Part shown: one piece after another, positions 33,607 to 43,815 of the stretch
How the letters are laid out: each line of letters opens with the position of its first letter
How positions within the stretch are numbered: the stretch's first letter is position 1
Assembly: GCA_024206195.1 (NCBI GenBank)
Contig: JAAGZO010000387.1
Span: forward strand, 121,547-185,546
DNA length: 64,000 nt
Direction of reading: 5' to 3'
Source: a bacterium
GTDB lineage: Archaea > Nanoarchaeota > Nanoarchaeia > Woesearchaeales > UBA10216
Program-made: the position numbers and the translations under genes
The notes under the pieces: model-generated
Databases searched by the model: none
The model's input: the letters and a program-made list of their open reading frames with translations, nothing else
Told to the model about the DNA's origin: nothing

Positions 33607-36600
33607 TTAGTCTGTTATAAGGTCTATTAAACCTACTGGGCCAACAACATCAAGGAATATGTTCCTGACACCCGAGTTGCCCGCATTTCCTACTGAGTCC
33701 TCTGCAGAGACCTGTACCCTATTTTCTCCTTTCAACAAATCAACAGTAGTTTCGAAGGTTCCTGATGTGACTGTAAATGTTCCTGCAGACATTTCATTAC
33801 GCCAGAGCGTTGCTGTTTCTACCACAGGATCTGTTATAGTTCCCCGGATAGTTATTACCTTCTCTCCTGTTGAGTGTCCTTCTTCAGGAGATGTTATCTC
33901 TATTACAGGAGCATCCAAATCAACAGTGAATGTTGTTTCTATATCAACAGAATTGCCGCTGCTATCCGCAGTGTGTAAGTTAATGGTGTAATCTCCTGCT
34001 TCATCAATCGCTTCATCAGGAGTATACTTCAAAAGATGACAATCCCAATTCTCCTCGCAGTCTGTTATTGGAAGGACTGCAGGAGTTCCTTCTATAGGGG
34101 TTCCTTCTGAATCACTAACAGAAATTGTTGATGTCTCTTGATCAACCAACGATTTTTCATCAGACAACTCTGCTTCTATGAAGAACACTGAATTCCTTAT
34201 TGCCTTGTCAGGTGGATCCAGTGCAACTGATGGAGGCGTGTTGTCTATTGAGATTATGAATGAAATCACAATAGTATCACTATTTCCAACATTATCTTGT
34301 GCTGTGACTTCCACTGTGTAAATGCCTTCTCCAAGCGCAGTAGCAAGGGACATTGTGATTGTTGTGTCTGTTATGTCTACTGTAGCTTCTTCAGCTGTTA
34401 TTTCAATAGTCTCTCCCTCAGATGTTGTTCCTGAAAGTGAAATAGATGAATGCTCAGGATCAAGCCCAGAAAGATCCCCGAACACTACGGACACTGAAGA
34501 AACTAAATCATCAACTGTTTCATCATGTGCAGGATTGCTTGATATTACAATTGGTGCTGATTTATCATATAAAACAACAGCGTTTGCTGTACCTTCCATA
34601 CCATTCTCATTCTGAGCCCAAACAGTGATTGTGTTTGACCCTTCAGGCAATGAAGATATTGTATCAGAGAAGCTGTTGTATGGAGCGTTAAGCGTGAGTG
34701 ATTGTGATGAACCATCAGGAAGTCTTATCCCTGCTCCAGTTATAGCAAAGTTATTATCAACTACTTCACCTGAAATAGTAAGGGGTAGTTGGCTTACTGG
34801 TGAATCAACAGGGTTAAGCATAATTTGCGGCTTGTTGTCGTAGACCTCTACTACAATTCGTTGAGCAACTTCAAGGTTTCCATTAGGATCTTCTGTATAG
34901 AACTTTAGAGTATTAGGTTGGTTTGCAATTATAATACTTGATTCAGCTAGATTTTTCTTTGGATATTCTTGATTATAATTATTTCTCCTCAGCTCGAGTG
35001 CTGCGCCACTCTCGCACAAGACGCCTGCAACTTTTGGTTCTTCACGACAAACCTTTGTTACATAATCTGGGTTTGCATCAAAAGATGTTCCTGTAACATC
35101 AGCTGGAGTTTCACCAAGTTTTCTTTGGTCTTCTACTGAAAATATCAAGTTAGCGCCATCGTCTGTTACTTTTGTTATTGGTGGGAAATAGTCTTTTTCG
35201 CACATCGCAGCATCTGTACCTGAACAATCTTCAGTTCCATCTAAATTCGCGTCCTTTTGGCATTTGCCTGAATCAAACCATCTACATACATTTACGCCGC
35301 AAGCATCTTTACTTGTAGTGATAATATTATTATCCTCATCTTTCTCCAGTATCCAGTTAGATTGAGGAAAAGCAGAGGTTAACGCGTTTTTATTACATGA
35401 TTCTTTTGTTTTGTACTGCACGCAACCCTCATCATTACACCAATCAGCCATACATTGGTAATCATCTACAGATAAATCTTCTATTTTATATTCCTCTAAC
35501 CGTTGATTGAATACATTACTATTTTCAATTGTGTCGCTGGATGAAGCCTCATTATGGAACTCGCAATTATCTATGCCTGTATCAACACAAACTCCTGAAA
35601 GAAATTCATTATAATCAATGTCATGCCATTCACACTTACCTTTTGCTATTTTGCATGTATCCTTATCTTTTTCGCAAGCATTTTTTGATTTGTAATCATA
35701 ACATTCCATATTAGGATCACAGTTATAGCATGCATAAACCTGCGTTTCTGAGAGATCGTAGAAACATAAATCTGCTTCTGAATCACCAAAATCACATGTG
35801 TTTTCATCTGCAGGATTATTATCATTTGCAAACAAATTAAATGGTGCACCAATGAGTTCACAGCCCTCTGCTGTTTTCATACAATTGTGTTGGCCGCCTG
35901 TTATGCGGCAGGTGCCACCGGTGCATGTTTTCTCATTAATCAGTTTATTTTTATTACATGTGTATGCATTGTTAAATCTGGCTGCTTCAAACACGTCAGC
36001 AACCTTCTCATCAAAGTCTGTTTCAGTGAAGACTAACGTGTCTTCTTCGTTTATGAGATATTCCTTAATACCATTCGTAGAATAATAATCTTGATCTATA
36101 CAGAAAAATTCATCTGCGTTTTGGTTCTGACACTCAACGTGACCAATATAGACGTGAGGTGCGGTATAAGATGCAGAAGTTCCAGTAGAAGTGATAACAT
36201 CTATTTTGTAAACATAATGCCCAAAACTATTTTCAAGTATACCCCATTTTAAATCAGGATCATCATCTGTATATTCACTGACGGTACTAGAAAAGGTACC
36301 TAATGATTTAAAGCTACCAGTAGTACAAAGAGTTCCTGTTCCTGTACATCTAGATAATTCAAAAGAGAAGCCTGAAACATCACATTCAAAGTCCCATGTA
36401 AGCTCAATCTTTTTTTCTCCAGTGACCTGTTCTGGAAGCAGAATTATTGTGTCACATTTACCAGGAATAGGAATGTCAGAACATATGCTACTGCCATCGG
36501 GCAACGTAGCCGCACATCCTTCACCATCCTTAAAATACCTTGGAATGCATTTTCCCTGACGAAGCGGCAGTGGCTCTGGAGGCTCGCAACAACAACCAAG

Positions 36601-36879
36601 ACTGCAATCTAGAACGCTATCGTCACCACATCCTGTTGATTCAAAGAAATAAGGTCCAGCACAATCAGTATAAGATGAAGGTCCGCTTCCAGTTACACCA
36701 CTATAATATTCTGGATGTGATTCTTCTGGTTTACAACAATCAGTCAAACCAACATCATAGTCTGCACAGATATATTTAATGTCAGGTACATTAGGATTAG
36801 TACAACAAGTTGCTGCCTCGACAGCTAAAGCTCCAACTAACAAAACCAATACAAAAATTAATAGTTTGGCTGGGTTCAT
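33607..36879 (-). CDS. Giant surface protein with Cys-rich and Ig-like regions (about 1090 residues)
   Basis: Signal peptide over residues 1-22 from the ATG at 36879 (ATG one base after the TAA of the preceding gene; an in-frame start six codons earlier is less likely). The N-terminal 600 residues are rich in cysteines (for example TCCTNPNVPD, CCCEPPEP, CRITGGQHNC). The second half contains Ig-like segments (AQNENGMEGTANAVVLYD; AVVFGDLSGLDPE-type strands; DTTITMSLATALGEGIYTV). There is no C-terminal anchor, so it is secreted or held by its neighbours. Role unknown; an adhesin or structural sheath is plausible. Confidence 0.8.
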   Translation of the reverse strand: MNPAKLLIFVLVLLVGALAVEAATCCTNPNVPDIKYICADYDVGLTDCCKPEESHPEYYSGVTGSGPSSYTDCAGPYFFESTGCGDDSVLDCSLGCCCEPPEPLPLRQGKCIPRYFKDGEGCAATLPDGSSICSDIPIPGKCDTIILLPEQVTGEKKIELTWDFECDVSGFSFELSRCTGTGTLCTTGSFKSLGTFSSTVSEYTDDDPDLKWGILENSFGHYVYKIDVITSTGTSASYTAPHVYIGHVECQNQNADEFFCIDQDYYSTNGIKEYLINEEDTLVFTETDFDEKVADVFEAARFNNAYTCNKNKLINEKTCTGGTCRITGGQHNCMKTAEGCELIGAPFNLFANDNNPADENTCDFGDSEADLCFYDLSETQVYACYNCDPNMECYDYKSKNACEKDKDTCKIAKGKCEWHDIDYNEFLSGVCVDTGIDNCEFHNEASSSDTIENSNVFNQRLEEYKIEDLSVDDYQCMADWCNDEGCVQYKTKESCNKNALTSAFPQSNWILEKDEDNNIITTSKDACGVNVCRWFDSGKCQKDANLDGTEDCSGTDAAMCEKDYFPPITKVTDDGANLIFSVEDQRKLGETPADVTGTSFDANPDYVTKVCREEPKVAGVLCESGAALELRRNNYNQEYPKKNLAESSIIIANQPNTLKFYTEDPNGNLEVAQRIVVEVYDNKPQIMLNPVDSPVSQLPLTISGEVVDNNFAITGAGIRLPDGSSQSLTLNAPYNSFSDTISSLPEGSNTITVWAQNENGMEGTANAVVLYDKSAPIVISSNPAHDETVDDLVSSVSVVFGDLSGLDPEHSSISLSGTTSEGETIEITAEEATVDITDTTITMSLATALGEGIYTVEVTAQDNVGNSDTIVISFIISIDNTPPSVALDPPDKAIRNSVFFIEAELSDEKSLVDQETSTISVSDSEGTPIEGTPAVLPITDCEENWDCHLLKYTPDEAIDEAGDYTINLHTADSSGNSVDIETTFTVDLDAPVIEITSPEEGHSTGEKVITIRGTITDPVVETATLWRNEMSAGTFTVTSGTFETTVDLLKGENRVQVSAEDSVGNAGNSGVRNIFLDVVGPVGLIDLITD

Positions 36880-36880
36880 T

Positions 36881-38170
36881 TTATTCGCATAAAACATTTA
36901 TTGTAAAGTCTACATCCTGATAATCTTCAAGCTCACCATCTCCAACTAGTATTTCTATTTGTGTGCTTACTGTAGGCGCATAGGGTAAGTTTATAGGAAG
37001 ATCGTATTCAAAATTTTCAAAATCATGAGGTATATCTTCATCCGGATCATAAGCGCTTAGAGTGCCTATTTTTCCTTCAACATCCTCCACAAATATATCG
37101 AAAGATGGCGGATGTGTACAACAAAAAATTGTTTCTCCAGTATCAGTATCTTCACAAGTACCGAATGGAACTTTTTTATCAATCGTTTTAGGAGTAACAT
37201 AAACCAAAGCAGGTGCTCTGTTTTTTCTTGCAAAGTAGAATGTGAATGATTTTTCATCATCTTCAACTACAATGACATCATCATTTACAAATACATCCTC
37301 TATTTTATCAACAACCCAGTCAGAGTCTTGTATGTCATGAGATATATCTGTTGTATCCGTCTTGATTGCTGCAACTGCCTTATCATAAACCTCTTTGACC
37401 TTTGCATCACTTCTTGCTGAGAAGTCTTCAACCTCTATTTTATCTCCTGTGCTTCTCTTGGTTATTTCCATAGGATAAAGAAGCTGCACTGTCACATCAT
37501 CTTTACTTATTGTCACTGTAACTTCTATTTCTGTCTTCTCTGGTGTTTCTATGTCAAATCCTCTATTGCTGAATTCAGATTTAACTTTGTCGTTATTACC
37601 AAACATCCTATTTCTTAAATAAAATTCTAATTGGTCTTCCATTGACTTCTTTGCGCCAGACCCTGGTATCTTCTTTAAAGGTGTAATATCCATTGCGTCT
37701 CCAAAGATTCCCGTATTAGATTTAAAGATTGTATCTGGAACTAATTCTGATTGCAAGGGGAAGAATTTCCAAGGATAATCTGGTGAAGGTGGTGGTACTT
37801 CATTAAGGGTTGTCCCTTCTGTATCCTGAATGAATTTTATAAACGGCTCACTTGGAGAATCTATCAAATATTGAACCTTTTTTCCATTGTAAATTAAATA
37901 AGCCCTGCCCTCATAATCATTATCTAGGTGAACCAACCCTTCTTGATCAGAATAAATATACCCTGCCTGCTGACCCATCAGAACTATGCCTTCTTCTGTA
38001 ACTTCCTCTAGATAGGATGTTATGTAATTGTTGATGGGTTGTATTTCTTGTTTCATGTTTCCAGGGTCATCTAATGGAGGCGTTCTTGCCATCCATATCA
38101 GGAATCCTACTATGAACAGTAGGACTATTCCGATTATTATGAAAACCGTTACTTGACCTCTTTTTTTCAT
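36881..38170 (-). CDS. Pilin-like membrane-anchored surface protein (429 residues)
   Basis: Begins MKKRGQVTVFIIIGIVLLFI, a class III signal-like start with a hydrophobic helix to about residue 27, then roughly 400 exposed residues, mostly beta-rich. Several cysteines occur near the C-terminus (GTCEDTDTGETIFCC). Segments such as YLEEVTEEGIVLMGQQAGYI recur in proteins of this type in small archaea. It lies 17 bases after the 1640-residue gene and one base before the next. Confidence 0.75.
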   Translation of the reverse strand: MKKRGQVTVFIIIGIVLLFIVGFLIWMARTPPLDDPGNMKQEIQPINNYITSYLEEVTEEGIVLMGQQAGYIYSDQEGLVHLDNDYEGRAYLIYNGKKVQYLIDSPSEPFIKFIQDTEGTTLNEVPPPSPDYPWKFFPLQSELVPDTIFKSNTGIFGDAMDITPLKKIPGSGAKKSMEDQLEFYLRNRMFGNNDKVKSEFSNRGFDIETPEKTEIEVTVTISKDDVTVQLLYPMEITKRSTGDKIEVEDFSARSDAKVKEVYDKAVAAIKTDTTDISHDIQDSDWVVDKIEDVFVNDDVIVVEDDEKSFTFYFARKNRAPALVYVTPKTIDKKVPFGTCEDTDTGETIFCCTHPPSFDIFVEDVEGKIGTLSAYDPDEDIPHDFENFEYDLPINLPYAPTVSTQIEILVGDGELEDYQDVDFTINVLCE

Positions 38171-38187
38171 TTTTTTATTGATCTAAT

Positions 38188-41100
38188 TTAAGCTATAATC
38201 TCTTTTGTATACGCCATTCCTGGCATGTAATACTCTCCTTCTTCAAACATCTGTGCATCAGGATAACAAACCCTGTTTTCTTCTACATCATTAGGATTAT
38301 CACATCCGTCTTCATCTGGACACTTCCTTGTGCAAACTGTGAAACCAGGGGTGTCAAAAGGAAATGGTTCTGATCCACTAAGCCCATAATAGTCTACTGT
38401 TTCTCCGGGATACTGAAACGTTTTTTGGTGATTAATCTTCATAATGTGCTCTTCAGGCTCTGTTCCCTCAACATCAAATGAAAATATATCATTATCATAA
38501 TTCATATCTACTCTTATTAAAAAGACATCTCCTACATGTAATTCCATGGTTTGGTCTTCGAATGTTTCAGCACCAGAACCATAAGGTGGGAAACCAGAGT
38601 AGGTTATTTCTGTATAATGACCGCTGTCTGCATGTTGCTTGCTAACCCAAACTGCATCTATTTCTTCATGGAAGTCACCAAAGATAGCAGTTGCACGAGG
38701 ATTAGTGGGTTCTATGGGCATTGAAGCAATGTTCCATCCTTTATTCAGGTTAAAAGTGAATGTTTGCGCAGATCCAGGGTCTCCAGATACTGGTGGAGTT
38801 ACCGGTTCAGGTGTAGGTTCTGGAGGAGTTGGTTCAGGTTCTGGAGGGGTTGGTTCTGGTGGACGTGCTGTTCGCTGGTACACTTTTCCAGGTATTAATT
38901 CATCGGTTAAATCAGTATAACAAGAACCTTTAAATTGAGATATATCTGTGCAAAAATTAGAAAGGCATTCTTTGACACAGAAGTTATAAGAAGGGCTAAT
39001 TGTTTCAATAGTTGCGTCATCTGTTCCGGTGATTCCACAATACTCTTCTTCTGCACCAGTTGCTGAGAATTTGTGTGAACTACATTTTGTCTCTTGACCA
39101 GCTTCTGTTCCGGTAACCGTTACCTCAAAGGGATCACTAACTGCATGCTCCACTCTTACAATAAAAATATCACCTTTATGCAACTCAAGCGTTTGTTCAT
39201 CACGGGAACCTGAACTTGGAAAGTATTGATATGTTAGTTCATCGTCATAATTTTTATAAACACTATCTACTTCTGGGATGTCACCAAAAATAGCGAATGC
39301 CCGAGCGTCATCTGGTTCAATAGGCATTGAAACAAGATTAAAGTCACGCTGAAGAACAAAAGTAAACTCTGCTGGTTTAGACTCAGGTTCTGGAGGAGCT
39401 GGTTCTCTAATATCACGATCTACCATCCAGTATGCCTTGCCTGGATACAAAAGACCATAAGACACAACCCAAGAAGGGTGTCTACACATTGCGAGGTCTG
39501 GTTTAGAGAAAACAGTAGATGGACATATGTCTGGTAACCTCTTTGCACCAATACCTTCTCCAGTACCAGATAATCTGCTTGTTCCCTTAACTCCAATTAT
39601 ATTTTCGTTCACACTGCTGCCTGTTAACAACCTTAAGTTTACTATGTTTATGCCACCATCTGGCTCTGTACCTTCAATTACAACGGTTTGATCATTGTTT
39701 ACATTAATATAGAATGGTTCGCCTGCGTCTAATGTTTTTAATTTAGGATTTGGTGTATTAGGATAATAAAAGTTCCATCCACCAGTTGATGTGTCAAAAG
39801 CTGAAACTGAATTAAGTTCTCCAGCAGGTATAGAAGAGAATATTTCCTCAACACTGTTGTCTCTAGGCTCTAAAGGTATTGAAACAAAGTTAAGACCTGA
39901 TTTTAAACTTAACTCGTATGTTACTGGCGGAAGAATACGATACGCATTTCCAGGCTCAAACTTCGGGTCATCAAAACCAGTCTTGCCATAACACGTTCTT
40001 CCACCTTCATCTAATGATTCTTCAAGTAAACAAATTCTTTCCCATTCTGTTTCATCCTTAATATCCAAATAACCTAGGATTACACTATCAAAGGATATTG
40101 CGTCTTTCCCTTTTACTCCGATAATAAAACCAACACCTTCGATGTTTTCTGGGTATACTGAAGATGCAGGTGGTTCTTCTGTGCTTATGATTTTCAATTT
40201 AGCAGTGCCTTCAGGAACATTTACTATGAATGGTTGACCAGCATCTAATGTTCCTATGTTATTAACTGAAGAGCTGTACTCAACCCAAGATTCATCAGGA
40301 TCAAGATACCAAACAATCTCAATTTCGCCTTCTCCACATGTGAAAATCTCTTCAACATCAGTATCACGAGGTGCCAAAGGTATTGAAACATAATTCCAAC
40401 CGGTTTCCAATTCTATTTCAAACACTTCTGCGTCAGCAGGTACTGAACAATCTTCTAGAACCAAAGGTTCCAATGGAGTGCTTACAGGAGGTGGTGTAAC
40501 AGGTGTTGAAGGGTTGGGCTGTGTAATTGGATTAGGAGGTGTTACAGGATTAGGTGGTGTAGTTGATGATGGATCATCTTCAACTAAAGTATCATCAAAG
40601 TCCTCATTTATTCTTATCTTTGCTGTGAGGTCTTTCCAGCGGGAAAGCTGAGTTGATTTAGATGCAGTTACATAGTAAACCCCCTCGCTGTTTTCACAGA
40701 TTGTGTTATCGAATCCTGCTCCAGTGCACATATTTTTTGTAAATCCGTGGTATTCAAGGAACATTAATTCTTGAGCTGAGTCTCCTTCAACAGGTACTGC
40801 TTCTTTGCTTCCTAGAATCTTATATTCTTCTCCTTGTTTGAAAACATACAGTTGGCTTGCTCCAATGGATGATTTTACACTTTCTATGAAGTCTGCATCA
40901 GGATCGTCTCCAAAACTGAATAGATTTTCCAAAAAGGTAAGTATTGTATCAACGAAACCTTGTGACAATTCTATTTCTTTGTTGCTGTAGATGAAACTTT
41001 GGCCTTTTCTATCTATCCACAGTTGTTTTCCATCACAAGCATGGAAATCTCCATCTTCATCCATATTTTCATATTCGCCGCAAACCACATCATCTCCTAA

Positions 41101-43110
41101 TGTTCCAAAAAAGTCTGAGACCTCTTGTTGTGGATCTTCAGACTCTTCATCAATAATTACTGAAGAGCCAACAAGCACCTGTTCTCCCTGGTTGACATTT
41201 AAAACACAGAAATTGCCTAGTCCCTCTGTATCGTCATCATTGTTTAGGACTTCATTAGCTGGCCCACAGTACAAGCTGTAATCATCCGCTGCATCAACAT
41301 AATTAAGCATTTTAAGTGCAATCTTGTTTGTTCCAGGCATTTCGCCTATAACTAGTTTAGTAGGTACTGAAAAGCCAGGGGTTCCTTCACTGTCTATTGC
41401 TGCTGCACAGACTTTTACACCATCATGCCCTTCAGTTATTGAAATTGAAGGAACTTCTGGATAAGAATCATAATCAATAGGACAATCAGTTTCAGCTGCA
41501 TCAACTTCCATTATTCTATAGCTAGCATCATCACAGGTTTCACCATATGGATCAGAACATCGCACATCTAGTGTAGCTCCTGGCATCATGTAGTATATTG
41601 GTCGGGGTACCGGTACTGGAAGTGGTGCAAATGGTATTCTTATATAGTCTATATGGTATACCCCTCCTGAAAAAAATACACTAGGCTTTTCAACATAAAA
41701 GCAAGTATCAGCTTCACCTTCTGCGCATTCAGCAGGACAAGGAGGAGTTTGTTCAGCACAATAATCTTGTGGACAGTTTTCAGCTGTTTCCCAATCATTC
41801 TTATCATCTAGGTCTCCATCACCACAATAGTCTAAATTAACATCTATTGGCAATGTATCACCAGCATCTGCATCAGGTATGCGAAAAGTATCTGCTTTTA
41901 CACCGTCTATTCTACAGGTTTCTGGATCCATAACTTCCAATGTTACTCCAACATCTATTTTATGCAATGCATCTTCTTGGTGTATTTCTACGTCAACATG
42001 CAAATGATCATTATCATTTTCTATGTACTTATTGTCAGCAGTATTTTTTCGTGTCCAAACGCCCTCAAAGTAAACATCACCATTATTATCGCAGCCTCCA
42101 TTATGTGAAATCGCATCGTCAGCACGCCATTCTGTTTCACCAGTTCCCCCATTGTCAGTTGGTGTGCCCTCAACTTCGTATTGGCATCCGCTGCCATCAG
42201 AATCATCATGACAATATGGACACATTAATACAGAGCAATCTTCTCTCATCTCTATTTTTATACACTCTCCATCCCGTGCGGTTTCACCGCGCTCAACTGG
42301 TATGTGTCTCCAGTCGCATCCATCAATATCATCCCAGGTGATGCGTGCTTCTCTTTCTCCGCTTTCTGTATCAACTCCAACCATTATTAGTTCGTTTTGT
42401 TCAGATTTAAAGTAAGGGCTAAATCCAGTTTTTTCATCCATAAGAGAAATCCACCTTGGTTCATCTTCTTTTTTTACATTAAGACCCTCTATAAAGTAAT
42501 ATCCCTCTATACCTCCAAGTACTCCGTCTTCTGTACATCGATATTCTTCATCAAAATGATCAGGGTTAGTATTAATACAAACCCAGCCTCTGTCATCAAA
42601 AATAGTTTTTGCTTCTATTTCTCCAATTCTATTAATATCCTCAATTTCTATGATTTTTTTCTGATAAACGATTGATTCGCCTTCATGATCCTTTTTTTGA
42701 GGCGCCCAATAAGGTATATCTCCTTCCTCTTCGTCACAGAACTCTTGCCTCTCGCAAGATTGTATATTCATACCATGATAGTTATTTATTATACAAAATA
42801 TATCATCTATTCCATCTTCCAGAGAATTTGTATAAGAAGCAGACGTGCAAAGATCATCACTGTCTAGCTCATAATAGCAAGTGCCTTCATCATCCTTAGG
42901 CTCATCAAATACACATTTTCCGTCGCCTTCATTAGGATTATTATCATCATAAGATTCTTCACATTTGTAGTCATCACTACAATGAGTTATTTTCTGTAAA
43001 TTTTTATCACAATCAAGCCCATGCTCTTCACAATCACCAAACGCACCATTTACAAGAAGCAGCATTACGAATAGTGTTACTGTTAGCAGTATCAACGCTC
43101 TTTTTTTCAT
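38188..43110 (-). CDS. Giant secreted protein with four C-terminal repeats (1640 residues)
   Basis: First gene of the surface operon. Signal peptide over residues 1-26 (ending NGAFGDCEE). Residues 27-870 are Cys- and Asp-rich with no domain I can name. A Pro-rich linker near residue 870 (PPNPVTPPNPITQPNPSTP) leads to four degenerate repeats starting near residues 897, 1065, 1248 and 1449, each opening with a strand like L..G.N..S.P..P followed by IF, and ending PG.AY; unit length 165-200 residues. Another linker (PPEPTPPEPEPTPPEPTPEP) lies before the last repeat. No membrane anchor is visible. Possibly an adhesin. Confidence 0.8.
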   Translation of the reverse strand: MKKRALILLTVTLFVMLLLVNGAFGDCEEHGLDCDKNLQKITHCSDDYKCEESYDDNNPNEGDGKCVFDEPKDDEGTCYYELDSDDLCTSASYTNSLEDGIDDIFCIINNYHGMNIQSCERQEFCDEEEGDIPYWAPQKKDHEGESIVYQKKIIEIEDINRIGEIEAKTIFDDRGWVCINTNPDHFDEEYRCTEDGVLGGIEGYYFIEGLNVKKEDEPRWISLMDEKTGFSPYFKSEQNELIMVGVDTESGEREARITWDDIDGCDWRHIPVERGETARDGECIKIEMREDCSVLMCPYCHDDSDGSGCQYEVEGTPTDNGGTGETEWRADDAISHNGGCDNNGDVYFEGVWTRKNTADNKYIENDNDHLHVDVEIHQEDALHKIDVGVTLEVMDPETCRIDGVKADTFRIPDADAGDTLPIDVNLDYCGDGDLDDKNDWETAENCPQDYCAEQTPPCPAECAEGEADTCFYVEKPSVFFSGGVYHIDYIRIPFAPLPVPVPRPIYYMMPGATLDVRCSDPYGETCDDASYRIMEVDAAETDCPIDYDSYPEVPSISITEGHDGVKVCAAAIDSEGTPGFSVPTKLVIGEMPGTNKIALKMLNYVDAADDYSLYCGPANEVLNNDDDTEGLGNFCVLNVNQGEQVLVGSSVIIDEESEDPQQEVSDFFGTLGDDVVCGEYENMDEDGDFHACDGKQLWIDRKGQSFIYSNKEIELSQGFVDTILTFLENLFSFGDDPDADFIESVKSSIGASQLYVFKQGEEYKILGSKEAVPVEGDSAQELMFLEYHGFTKNMCTGAGFDNTICENSEGVYYVTASKSTQLSRWKDLTAKIRINEDFDDTLVEDDPSSTTPPNPVTPPNPITQPNPSTPVTPPPVSTPLEPLVLEDCSVPADAEVFEIELETGWNYVSIPLAPRDTDVEEIFTCGEGEIEIVWYLDPDESWVEYSSSVNNIGTLDAGQPFIVNVPEGTAKLKIISTEEPPASSVYPENIEGVGFIIGVKGKDAISFDSVILGYLDIKDETEWERICLLEESLDEGGRTCYGKTGFDDPKFEPGNAYRILPPVTYELSLKSGLNFVSIPLEPRDNSVEEIFSSIPAGELNSVSAFDTSTGGWNFYYPNTPNPKLKTLDAGEPFYINVNNDQTVVIEGTEPDGGINIVNLRLLTGSSVNENIIGVKGTSRLSGTGEGIGAKRLPDICPSTVFSKPDLAMCRHPSWVVSYGLLYPGKAYWMVDRDIREPAPPEPESKPAEFTFVLQRDFNLVSMPIEPDDARAFAIFGDIPEVDSVYKNYDDELTYQYFPSSGSRDEQTLELHKGDIFIVRVEHAVSDPFEVTVTGTEAGQETKCSSHKFSATGAEEEYCGITGTDDATIETISPSYNFCVKECLSNFCTDISQFKGSCYTDLTDELIPGKVYQRTARPPEPTPPEPEPTPPEPTPEPVTPPVSGDPGSAQTFTFNLNKGWNIASMPIEPTNPRATAIFGDFHEEIDAVWVSKQHADSGHYTEITYSGFPPYGSGAETFEDQTMELHVGDVFLIRVDMNYDNDIFSFDVEGTEPEEHIMKINHQKTFQYPGETVDYYGLSGSEPFPFDTPGFTVCTRKCPDEDGCDNPNDVEENRVCYPDAQMFEEGEYYMPGMAYTKEIIA

Positions 43111-43179
43111 TTGCGTTTCCTTTTAATCTTATTCAATGTCTCTTACGTTTATACGCTTACGCGTACCTTTTCGTATATT

Positions 43180-43200
43180 AATATCTATATATAGTACTTT
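43180..43200 (-). promoter_or_regulatory. Promoter region of the surface operon
   Basis: On the minus strand, TATA-like sequences (ACTATATATAGATATTAATA) lie about 75-90 bases before the ATG at 43110, leaving a leader that contains a small TACGC/GCGTA inverted repeat near 43153-43166. Gene gaps downstream are 17 bases or less for seven genes, so one long transcript is likely. Confidence 0.4.
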
Positions 43201-43258
43201 TTTTGGCTTAATACTATATAAATCTTGTGTTAGTAAGGTATTTTCAAAGAAAAAGCTT

Positions 43259-43705
43259 CTATGTTTCGTATGAAGGCTGTTCTGCGCTGTATTTTCCCCT
43301 TGCAAGATTAAGAAGTTCTGTTAATTTGTACTCAACCTTTCCTCTTATAGCCAATACCACGTTGCGAGGGTATAGCTGTTCCATTAGCTGGAATTCTCCA
43401 TTAAGTCCATAGTTAAGACTCATGGTTTCTTTTGACATTTCTGCATCAGAACACATTGCTACAGGGTTTTCATTCACTCCAATGTGTAATTCCTCGTTTG
43501 TTTGCTCGTATAAGCCTATTACAGGCGCTTCTTTCTCTTTTTCTGCTGTAGAGCTGTCATATTCGTCGTCTTCAGAGGGAGTGGAGACTACTTCAGTGCT
43601 TACCAAAGGTACCTGAGCTCCTATCCAGGAATAATCCAGATGTTCACCTTCTTCCTCTGGAGAAAAAATATTAGCTTCTTCTGTTGTTTCTTCTAAAGTT
43701 GTCAT
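43259..43705 (-). CDS. Hypothetical acidic protein
   Basis: A 148-residue soluble protein. The first 70 residues are very acidic and probably disordered (Glu, Ser, Thr-rich); the second half is more hydrophobic and may fold. No family recognised, no signal peptide. It lies upstream of the surface operon on the same strand, with a promoter region between them, and is divergent from the RPA gene. Confidence 0.55.
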   Translation of the reverse strand: MTTLEETTEEANIFSPEEEGEHLDYSWIGAQVPLVSTEVVSTPSEDDEYDSSTAEKEKEAPVIGLYEQTNEELHIGVNENPVAMCSDAEMSKETMSLNYGLNGEFQLMEQLYPRNVVLAIRGKVEYKLTELLNLARGKYSAEQPSYET

Positions 43706-43815
43706 TTGAACCCCTCTTTAATATATGAAGTAATTCCTAAGTCATATAAAAGCCTTTAGTAAATGCAGTATACATAACAAAATTTTTAAAAAGCAGCTAA
43801 ATATCATTAAAATAC

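Noticed and set aside
43211..43219. Plus-strand TATA-like sequence after the surface operon promoter region
   Set aside because: No plus-strand gene follows within a usable distance; TATA-like sequences are common in this AT-rich DNA.
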